The notes beneath the pieces are model-generated. The model made no database searches. It had not been told where the DNA came from and saw nothing but the letters and a program-made list of their open reading frames with translations. 64,000 nt of DNA from Scolanthus callimorphus. Its lineage: Eukaryota; Cnidaria; Anthozoa; Actiniaria; Edwardsiidae. Every line of letters begins with the position of its first letter. Position 1 is the first letter of the stretch. The translations under genes were made by a program, and so were the position numbers. This document shows positions 33,901 to 45,900 of the stretch, piece by piece. The stretch spans positions 1-64,000 of the forward strand of contig JAWWUD010000215.1 of the NCBI GenBank assembly GCA_033964015.1, read 5' to 3'.

Positions 33901-36900
33901 AATCAAGTAACATTACCCTTCAGATTAAGAAAAGAACACTTTGAATCACTGTAAAACCTCTGTCAGTTTTGTGGTGTTGGGAAAAGATGAATAGATATTT
34001 TCTTTTGTTTGTTAATGGTATCTTTATAGGGGTTATATTGAAAATTGGCCACACCTATTTTTGGTATCTTTTAGGGGTCAAATTTGTTTTTCTTGACAAG
34101 CACCCCTGTCCAAAAAATATGGGATCCCCCAGCTCCCTGGGTTTCAGAATTGAGTAAAGAGCAATTTGGCTGATATCAAGTACTCTTTAAATACATTAAC
34201 TAAAAAATATATTCAATCCCTTTCAATTGTAGGCAGAATATGTATCTGCTGTGGGGGAGAATCAGTGGCCTCGTAAAATCACCATCAATGAGGCAGAGTA
34301 TGTCCTCCTCCATAACACAAATGTCATGGTTCACTTCAAATCTTGTGGCCCTATTGACTGGAGTGGAGAAGACAACAGCGCGAGACCCAAGGTGGTACGA
34401 CGAGGCATCACTGACATTGCTGAAGAGATTGAGGATGGTATGTACAGTATACTAAGAATTATATTCACAGATATTTTATGCTCCCACGCAAAATGTCAAG
34501 CTCTACCGTAGCAATACAGGGCTTTTACAATCGTTTGTTCTCAGATAATCTTGATTGGAAATGCATCTACCTTCTCCCGTACAAGATCACTTTAAGCCAA
34601 AAGCTCAGAGAATTTCAATACAAAAGTTTAAACAGAATTCTGTACACAAATGACTTTCTTTTTAAGTTCAAAATTTCAGAAACACCCTTATGCCATTGGT
34701 GCCAGACTGAGGTTGAAACGCTCAAGCATTTCCTGTTCTCTTGTCCTTTTATATTTGCTTTTTGGTCAACACTCAGTCGCTTTATGTCAAAAAACTGCAA
34801 CTTTGCATGGAGTCCTGACCTAAGAACAGTTATTTTTGGAATTATAACCTCGGACATCTCTGACAATCTTCTCGTCAACTATTTGATTCTGGAAAGCAAG
34901 TTAAAAAATACTCGTCCATCACTTAGTACCTTACTATTGAAAAAAAATCAAAAACATGCACGATACCGAACAACATATAGCGAGCGAGAATAATACCTTA
35001 CATTATCATTATAATACAAAATGGAACCTTCTTTCTCATTTATTGTGAACACTTTTGGTGACCGACCATAGCTTACCTGCTGCCAAACAGTACTGCCCTT
35101 ATTATACAATTCATTTTTTTATTTAGTTATTTATGTGTGTTTTTTGTGTGTGGTGTATTATATGTGTGTGTGTGCTGTAAACATGTATAATTGAAAACTT
35201 CAAATAAAAAGTATTGAAAAAAAATACAGGGCTGGCAATATAATGTAAATTTCTGGAAAAAAAAAACCATAGCCTCCCACAGAAAGGATTGAAAGAAAGG
35301 GTTGAAGGCTAAAATGTCCTTTTATTGTCCAAACAATCACACTGGTTTTTTTTATGGAACTTTCAGAGGGTTGGTGGAGTCATACATGTATCTCAAGCCC
35401 CTTCCATGGGAGGGGTATGGATAATTCCTGGAATCCTAACATTTACCATCCACAATCCACATCCAAAATAATCTAAGTCATTCATGTAAGTGCATTTAGC
35501 AAGTACAGTGCTAAGCTTTATTGAACCCTGATGTAATGATCAAGATAACAGTAATGGCAGTCATATTCCTGATGTCCTTATGTCCCATGTTTTAATGGTT
35601 TTGATTTTTTTTCACAGGGGAACCAGCTCAGATTGACCACTTGGTGTTTGTTATCCATGGTATTGGGCCAATTGCTGACCTTAGATTCAGAAATATAATT
35701 GAATGCAGTAAGTAATTAATTGTGAAATTTATTTATCTATTTGCTTACCTGTATTTCTTAATTTATTACATTATTCTGCCGGGTCTCAGAAACGAAGACC
35801 TAAGACCTACAACCCAAAAGCTATGACCCAAAATCTATGACTCCAAAAGCTACGACCCAAAAGCTATGACCCCAAAAGCTATGACCCCTAAAATAGTTTA
35901 TATAACAAATAAGTTAAAACCAAATGCTGTCAGTTGATTACCTACTCACTGTTGCCATGCTGCTGCATTGACACTTCCCCTCAAGCTGTTGCTTTGTCAC
36001 TCGACCCCAGACTGAATTTTGATCCATCAGAGATGGGGCCCACATCTGAGGATTCTCGCTGGATTCTCGCCGTAAATTAAACGACCTAGAAACCACGAAT
36101 CAATGCCTCTAGCAGGCTAGATCTATACGTGTCAATGCAGCAGCATAGCAGGAGTAAGCAGGTAATCAACTGACAACATTGGGTTTTAACTTAGTATTTA
36201 TTATATAATAAACTATTTTAGGGGTCGTAGCTTTTGGGGTCATAGCTTTTGGGTCATACGTCTTAGGTCTTCGTTTTCTAGACACCCTTATTCTGCCATA
36301 ATTATTTTTCTATTCATATGAATTAATCTCACCAAAACTTTAATTCATTCTAAGCATGGAAACCCATCTTGGATTTCCTTGAGAGTATTAAGGAAATGTC
36401 TAATAATAATAGTGATTGAGAAAAAGGTCTAATAATGATAATTGAAAAATCTAGAATCTCACAAAATTTGGATATTGAGGGAATACTGTGTCTGGATATT
36501 TTTTGGAGTGACACATTCTCTACATACATAGTGTATTAAGAGTAGACTGCAAGTGGGAATTTTAACATAATTACATGACTATTTTTCCCTGTTTAGTTGA
36601 TGATTTGCGTATGGTGACATTGTCAATGCTTAATGAACACCATGAAGAACTTGCTAAAGGCCGTGCTATTGGACGGATTGAGTATCTCCCAGTACAGTGG
36701 CATGCAAAACTACATAATGACTCCACTGGGGTAGACAAGTAAGAAAATTCTTTCTAAAACAGTTTTAGGTGCTACCAGTAAGAGCTCTTTCATTGTGTGT
36801 CAATTTTTCTTGTGCTTTTATTTTTTCAGGAAACTTCACTCAATCTCATTAAAAAGTATAACTGGATTACGTGAATTCACCAATAGCACATTATTGGACA

Positions 36901-39900
36901 TTTTATTCTACACCAGCCCCACATATTGCCAGGTAGGTGTTGGAAAGGTCTTGGGTTTTCTACATGTTCATTCCAACTAATTATCCATGCAATATGATTG
37001 TACAGTCCAACATCTACTGTTGTGCACAGCATTTAAGATTACATTTGACTGTTCAAAAGTAAATCAGACCTGTGTTTTCTATGCATTCCTATTGGCTGAT
37101 GTTTTAGGCAGCCAATCAGACTATGCAAAGAATAACCAAGAGTTTCAAGATTTTTTGCTTCGTTTCCTGGGGAAAATTTAAGACGACTGCCATACACTTT
37201 AATACTGTATTTCTCCTGGGAGAATTGCAGGAAATTTCACCATTTCAAGGCAGTCTCCAGATTTGGGGTTGACATCCCTGAAGTTGTTTCCTTTCTGATT
37301 GGCTCAGTGCATTTACCCTTGTGTTTAGTTTTCAACACTCATTTGAAATCTGGTCTAATATACATGTACTCACATTAAGGAGGCTCATGTCAGTTTTTAA
37401 TTCAATGCCCTCTCGTTTTTTTATGGAGCATATTATTTTTTGCTGTAATGCATGCATAGGAAAGTCACTTTGTGAGTGAACAGGCTTGGGTTGAATGTTT
37501 TGAGTTTACATTGGAACCTCCATCTCAATGGAATGGTGTTCCCTCCCTAGTTCACTGTACATTTTAAAATTATATTGAGGTCAAATTTTACAAAGAAATT
37601 CTGTTTCTCTGTTAGCTATCTTTTAAAATGTTCTAAACGTTCATATGAACACATTTAGAAGCGATATTTTTTCTTCCAACTTCATATATTGACCACTTCT
37701 GGTAATACCATGTTCTAAATCGAAATATTATTACAGGAAACAACCACAATCATAGCCTCCTGAACATTCGCTTGTGTGTCACTCGTTTCACTTTCTCATG
37801 TAAGTGGCTGCGTAGGAAGCTACTGGAATCACCAGTTCATTTAGTCTTCTCATTATAATCTCGACAGACAATTGTGGATACAGTTGGATCTGAGATGACA
37901 GACTTGCTTGCACTATTCAGGAAAAGAAATCCTTTGTTTAAAGGACAAATTTCTGTATGTGGCCACAGCTTAGGTATGTCCATTGGAATTACCCGTTTTA
38001 AAAATATTAGTTACTAATAGTCCAGTAATATTGCATTTTGACCTGGAACAAATTGCAACAGTAGCTTTCTCTTCAAAACCCTTTTAGATTTGATGTACTA
38101 ACGAACATACTAAAAGTCGTCCAAAATCCGAGCACGGCAACATCCTGAAAATTAGGAAAACTTGGTGGGATAATTTTCTTTTGTTCGCGGCCATCTTGCC
38201 ATCTTGCATCTTGCCCGTAGGGGGCGTTTTCAAATTTTAGCCACTTTCGGTAGCGTTTTCGAAAAGCTCCGTTTTCGGTGGGAAATTTAGCCGGCGTAGT
38301 GTGGACGGAAGGCACAACCGTATAAAAAATTTGCCGTTTTCAAATTTAGCCGGCGTAGTGTGGACGGGGCCTAAGATAAAATTTCCAATGTCATAAGTCC
38401 AATACAGTGCCCGACTAGGAATCTTGAAACACGTTTCCATAAACAACTCAATAATTCTTAATAGTGGATTCGGTTGGCAAACATCAATAGCCTCTAAATA
38501 AGGGTCATTTCTATGTAAAGGAAAGCGTTAGAATATTTACCTGTAACGCGTTACAGTCTAGAACTAGTTTTATCAGCGCAGAGCTCCAAGTGCCGTAAAC
38601 CTCATTAATAACAAAAGCCAATATGGCGAAGAAAGCTGTTTCCAATTGCTTTGAATAAATCCCTTTTTTCGAGATGTTGCCGTATCGGGATTTTGGACGA
38701 CTTTTGATATGTTATCAAGTGAGTATAATAGAGTCTAAATCCGTTGAGATTTGTACTGTTGCAATTTGTTCTGGGTTAGCCTTATTATTCACGTAAAATG
38801 ACTGGACTATAAATCCATCCTAGATTTCAACTGGATTTCATTTTTTCCAGGATCCAGTATATTGTTTGACATTTTGTACCATCAACAAGACACTCAGTCA
38901 GCAGAGACCAAACCTGACAGGGCATCTCGTAAAGAAAAGTGAGTTGAACATAAACTGTGTACAGTCGCCTATGTAAGTTGACAGAGCCTGTGTCAGCCTC
39001 AATTTTGACAGCATAGCAACATACCAAATCAGAGAAAGCATCCATTTCCATCGGCTGATTTAGGAGAATATAGAGCAATTTTCTCTATTGAATTTGCTAA
39101 ATCAAATATGAAACTTTGTTTTTAGATGTTTATTAAGAGATTTCTACACGTAATTCGTCTTATAATATCGAATGGAAACAATAACGAAGGAGTGGCTGAC
39201 ACAGGCGCTTTAAGGACCTAACACACCATAGCATCACTTTGTGTTTGTTTACATGATACAAGGCATCATAAACTCTGACTTGATTGCTAAGCTTTTAGGA
39301 GCTTTTCTTTTCTTTGTGTGACAAAACTTGCTGAGCGGACAAAAATATCAAGGTTTTTGCGAAGTCTCTGAATTTTGATGGTAACAAAAATGCCGACGAA
39401 GCAGTGCATCATGGGAAGGTGAGCCGGCTCCTTTAAAATCATCGTTTAAAATGGGTGACTCAACAAATGTTGAATGAAGTTCAATGGGATGTTGTATTGG
39501 TTTGAACCAAGCCTTGCAAAGGTAAAAAATTCTACCTTTTCATGACAATCACAACATTAGAGCTCATTTTACACCTAGACAATCGGCAGTGGCGGATCCA
39601 GGGGGATTCCGTTTCTTCTACGCTCCCTGGAAGACTAATACGGGCAATTCAAGGGGGGGGGGGGGGGGGTCCACGGAGGGGGGGGGGGGGGGGGGTCCGT
39701 GGAACCCTCTGGGTCTGCCACTGATTGGTCAATTTCGTCCGTCTTACGTCCGTGAGAGGCTCAGGCGAATAAAACCCTTTATTATATAAGCAAATTGGTC
39801 TGTAAAATCCTAACTATTTCTCCTGTTATCAGTACCGTGGAACCAGATACTGAAGTCACAGAAACGAGTGATAATTGCGATGGTGAGAAGGAGGAGCCAA

Positions 39901-42900
39901 TGCCAAATCTAGCTGAGGTGCTGGACCAACTTGGCTTACAAGACTACACTGCACTATTTGAATCAGAAAAAGTTGACACAAACACGCTGGTTAGTATTGT
40001 CGGGGGACGTATGAGGGCGTCACTCAAGGCCGGCACAGACTAGGGGACAAGTACCAGGAACTAGTCCCTGATGGGACTTGTCCCCTAGTCTGTGCTGGCC
40101 TATACACACTAGGAAAAATTCGCAATTTGTCCCAAGGGACAAGTCCCACGAATCAAACCAATATTTAGTCCCCGCGACTGAAATTTCAACGCAAAAACAG
40201 GAGTACACACTAGGGGACGTGTCCCCTAGTCTGTGCCGGCCTTAACAGTGTTCATTGTAGAACGTATCCAGACACAGCTCGAAGCGCGAACTTGGATACG
40301 TTTTGAAAACGTGACTCGCACAAATAACTCTAGCAAATGCGAAGAAAATCAACACTATTTCAGCATTTTTCATTAATTTTGTCCTTTCTTGCCCTTTTCT
40401 TGCATTTACTGGTATCTGCTACCTGTGAAGAGAGAGAATTTTCTTGACCGAAATTCCCTTCCTATGATATTCTTTTGAAGGAAAAATCGGCTATAAATTT
40501 GAACCCCGATCAGGAGATCCAGCTAGTCAAACATTTAGTCAAATCACGCTAGTAGGTCACTTTATATAACCAAAAACATGTACTGGTCTGGTCATTTGCC
40601 ATTTTCTGGCTTTCAAATCCGACACATTTCGCTACTAGTAGGCTATAACTTATAGCCTACTAATAGCTCAACCAATCAGAACGCAGCATTGACAATAGAC
40701 CACTAGTGTGATTTGTCTAATTAACAATTAGACCTCGTGAGGCCGCAGGCAGGCGCCTCATGATATATTACTCACTATATGGTGCGTTTAAACATCGAAA
40801 ATATGATCAACTTTACAACTACAAACTTCTGTACAATGCACTAGGAAATGTTCATTGTTAATACCTCAGTACGCGTGCAATTTTGCTACTGTGTTTTTCT
40901 ACAGTTCCTTTCATACTTGTGGAGAATATCCAAGGCTGTGATCGCTGGGTTTGGCAAATCAAATGGCAACGTTCCAAACCGCCAAGCTTCCATGTGTTCG
41001 TCTCTGTTTTCAGCCTCGCTAGCCATTAGGTGCTGTAGTTTCATCATTTCTGAATGAAGCGCGGCCTTTCTTGTCATCGGTGATTTCAGATGTGGCATCA
41101 AACCGATAGCGCCAAGGTTTTGTCGTTGCCTTTTCGTGTGACTTTCCCATACTATTGTGATATCTTCTTCGTCGAATGAAAAGTATGTTTTACTTTTCTT
41201 ACCATTTGCCAGTGAAGGAGCATTTCTTTTACTTTTTGCGTTTTCTTCAATTCCTGGTCTCGCATTGCCTGCTGTTGACTGGTCTGCCATTTTTGTGGGA
41301 AAAATTGGCTCTATGGTAAAATGGAAACGAGTTGTAGAACAAAATAAGTGGCTCGAAATCCTAGAATTCATCTCTTTTTATACCAGTTGATTTTCTTTTT
41401 GTACGTCAATAAATTTAGGCGTGGTGATTTGTATTACGAACTTGGGATAACTGGTACTTACCATTCGTCACGAAAAAACCGGTTTGGTCGAGTAGACAAG
41501 CTTCAGAGGTTGTCCGCCATTTTGGTTGAAAGGAACCGAATGGTTTATACTGGTTCGATGACCAAATAAGGTAACTGATCGAAACCGAAATGCGAAATGT
41601 CTTGTACCATTTGTCGTTGATCAAACCAACCGGTTTTTCTTGACCAATGGTAGGCAACCCTCATCGCACAGATAGATAACCCGTATAACAACATACGTCC
41701 AATCACTAACTAACGCATTGGGGACCGTTCATTTTTTATCAGGGGGGGGGGGGGGGGGGCTGGTGGAAATGAGGGGGGACCCTGTATTTTTTTGGGTGCC
41801 CCCCCCTTTCATGTCCGTATTTTTTTAGGTGGCCCCCCCCCCAAATCCAATGGTTTTTTTTCTGATGCCCCCCCCCCCCCATCTTATAAATGCTTGCCCT
41901 GCCAGATAGACTCTTGTGCGAGTGATGCAGTCTCATTCTTCTTAGTAGCAGATAAAACTTTTTTCTTCTGTCAAAGCTAAGGAACCGATCCCCCCTCAGA
42001 ACTATTAAACGTTTTCGTGAAACCCCCTCCAGTCCCCTTTTTGACCTAGTAGAAGACATTTTACAGAAAGATTGGGTGGGCATATTTCTTTCGTTGCGCG
42101 CGAAGCGCGCCCAACTTTTGATAAGCGCATTTCAACAAGCCTCAGAAGAAGGGTAGATGAACATTCCGTTTTTTGTGTATAGTAAACAAAGCCTGTCAGG
42201 AGCCCAGGAATTAAATACGCTAACTATGATGAAAGCTCCTAGCGAAGGGCTCCTGAGCCTTTAGGTTATATTTTTCATGCGCGCAACTATGCGCCGCAAA
42301 TGACGAACTTATTATTATCCATGTGCGTGAAGCGTGGCCCAAATGACGAATTTCTATGCTTGTAAGCAAACGTTGAACTCACGCTTACCTAAGGGGTCTT
42401 CTTTCGAAAATAGAGATTGCCTGGCAGGACATCATTGTAGGAAGGGCTTATTTTTCTCGTCAAAAAACTCAAAACACATGTTAGATGTTATTCTTCATGC
42501 GCGCGAAGCGCGCCAAAATTTTTATTATGTATTGAGTGAAGTCAGCTTTAGTACCAAGCTGCGAAATATTCGCAGAGTAAAAAATTGAACAGATTTTGAA
42601 AAAAATGTTGTTGCAGGACGTTATCACTTACCACTGTTGCACTACTATATTTGAGCAAAAAATGAAATATTATGAAAAGAAAACCTGTTTGGGTAAGCAG
42701 GCGAGAGTTCATTTATGAATATGGTCATAAACTTGCCACGAATAATCCACAGCATGGTTCGCCGTTACATGTTTCAACTAATCTATATGTTTCTGGTGAA
42801 GTTAAGTAGAAAAATGCAAATGATAGAGAAGTTGCTGAAATAACTACTATCTGTAGCTGTTTCACTCTCTTCATTGTCCAAATCTTGCTGAAAAAATTAT

Positions 42901-45900
42901 GACCCTCTCCAGAACAAGAAAAATTTGTACCATCCCTATAGGCACGCGAAAAAAAAAATAGAACCCTCCCCACAAAAATAGGAGCCCTCACACGTTCCTT
43001 ATACCAAGCCTTGAATAGACACTGAGTTGTAGTTGTACTGTGAGTATTTTCTTGCCTACAGCATGCTATAAAAAATACAAACTTTTCGTTCCCTCCCTGT
43101 TATGTGCTTGTATTTTTTTTGGTGACCCCCCCTTTAGGGGCGTATTTTTTTGGGTGGCCCCCCTTTGAGGCCGTATTTTTTTTGGTGCCCCTCCCCCCCC
43201 CCCTCATTTCCACCAGCCCCCCTCCCTGATAAAAAATGAGCGGTCCCTTGGGTGCTATGACGCTAATATAACTGGACCACTCCTTAGCAACCAACGTAAT
43301 GGAAACGTTTCAATGACGTCGCAACGAGCCACTCCTTGACAACAAATACAATGAAGGGAATTGCTAATTACAAATCGTATTTTGCAAATTGAATCGTTAA
43401 TATTACGTGCACTTGATGGGATTTCCATTTTGAATCGTTAATTTCCATTTCCATTTTCCAAGGGACAAATTTCGCATAATCACATACGTCCAATCACTAA
43501 CTAACGCATTCGGTGCTATGACGCTAATATAACTGGACCACTGCTTGGCAACCAACGTAATAGAAACGTATTAATGACGTCGCAACGAGCCACTCCTTGA
43601 CAACAAAAAGAATGAAGGGAATTGCTAATTGCAAATCGTATTTTACAAATTGAATCGTTAATTTAACGTGCACTTTGTGGGATTTTCATTTCCTTGACCA
43701 TTTCAAGGGGCATTATTGCCGATATCATTACTGAGGAAAAAATGTTTGGTATCAAGTGATTGACGTCATTGCTACCACACCTAGAAAAACAATTCTCCTA
43801 GAAGTGCGTATTGGTAACTATATTTACTAAAAAATTATAAGATGAAAGCTGGTTTTTATATTATTTTATATAATTGATTCCATACTAATCATTTGTTTTA
43901 TTGCTTTTTTCCATTGATTTGTGGAATATATTTATACTATTCGTTTTTAATATTTTAGTATTCCACAAATCAATATAAAAGCATCGTTATATCAAATAAA
44001 TATTATTATTTAATAAACAAACACAATGAAGGGAATTTCTGACTACAGATCATATTTGGCAAATGGAGTCATTAACTCAAAGTTCGTTTGGTGTGATTTT
44101 CATTTCCTTGAACATTTCTATATCTAGGGGCATTATATAGTACCGGAAAGTGCGCACGGGTGGTAACTTTGGTATCGAGCTTTTTGATTGGCCTGTGCCT
44201 AAGCAGTGCTAAAATGGCTTCCTGTCACGCCAGCAACGGTTACGTGCTGGCCAATCAAAAAGCACAAAGAGTAAGGACGAAAAGACTCGGGAGTTTTGAT
44301 TGGGTGAAGCCAGAAGGCAGTTTGACGGTTGGAAATCGTTAGCGAGAGTTCGCAGAATTAGGAAAATCGCAATAATGTTAGCCTAAAGCCCTTTTAATAC
44401 ATTTTTGCCATTCTCATGCAGTCATTATGCAGTGAAACAGACGTGAAAGAGATGGGGCTACCCATGGGCCCAAGGAAGAAACTTATGGGATACCTGAAAC
44501 AGTATTCTGCTTTGAAGGTAAAGCACGATATCCATGATGTTCTCTTTGTGCGCATACATGCAGCTGGTTCAGAAACGTCAGAATTGTCGGATTGTCCAGT
44601 GACCCTTTTATTATTCTCAAACCCATTCTTCACCGAAACCGACAGCTATTTGAGAGACACTTGTGAATGTCAATCAAAGAGCTCTGTGAGCAAACTCGTT
44701 CAGAGGACGTTCAAATGTGGCTCATTTTACTTTCTCGGCAAGCCTTGGTCTCCCTGTGGTAGCTTAGGTCTTGAAGTCGAGAAGGCTATTACGAAATACG
44801 GCGGAAAGCGTCACATTTTAGCTGTTTTTCAGTGCAATCGAATTCGTATATCCACCTTAGCTAATACAAATACCTCAGTTTTATCTGTTGGTGAGGAATT
44901 CTGGTTCAGAAGTTTGACTCTAAGATCAGAATTTGGTCCCTTTTCTTGGAATCCAAGATGGCGTCCATTTTCGTAGATATGTCGACTTCCGCCAACGTAT
45001 CGGGCGTAGTTCGTAGTTTGCCGAAGTTCATCGGATTAGGATCGGACCACACTGGAGCCAGGAGCCCATGACGCCGGCCCTCACCACAAAAAACTCAAGA
45101 ACGAGTTAACAAAACATGTCACCAGATTGATGATAATCGTCAATTTGAAGGCTATTATTTAGTCGTCGTGTTGGAGGTAACGTTGCCAGTTCATACTAGG
45201 ACACTTCCTGTCCTCTGGGTCCAGTTGCTCGAAAGTGGTGTATCACTAATCGAGAATTAATTACATGGTGACTCGATGGTTTTGTTCAGAACTAAGCCTG
45301 GTTTACATTTAACCCATCTTTTGAACAACCCGCTCCTGGGGGCCGTTTCTCAAAAAGGCCGAGAATTCTCGGGCCCGAAAAGTTTGTTTTGAAATTTAAT
45401 AGATTGATCCCCAAGTTTTTCGTTTTCTTTTCTACCCTGATGATTTAAATAGTCTACAACTTCCTATCCGTGAATATGTATACTGTTTACGTCTCAAAAA
45501 AGAAATTTTCGATTTCATTCAAACCCTGAAATCGACGAAAAATCACCCGAAAAGTATCGGGAGGTCAGTTGCTCCCGAAAATTTTTCCACTGTTTTTCAC
45601 CGAGTTTTTCGGGTGCCCGAAAAGTTCGGCGTAATTCTATAAATACCATAGAATAGAAATAACCACGAAAAGGGAGTTATAGACTATTCAAATCAGCAGG
45701 GTAGAAAAGAAAACGAAAAACGTTGTGATAAATCCATAAAAAATTCAAACAAAGTTCTCGGGCCCGAGAATTCTTGGGCGTTTGGGCGCCTGGTGTGTAC
45801 CGGCCTTTAGATTTTAGTGCGTCCCTATTCTCAGTTCGTGTAACTCTTTCAACTCTTCTTACAGGAGAAGCGGAAACAAGAAAAAGACCGCCAAGATCAA

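Noticed and set aside
39640..39700. Poly-G tracts as a functional G-quadruplex
   Set aside because: They lie inside a MITE and may be sequencing-length artefacts; no nearby promoter or origin context.
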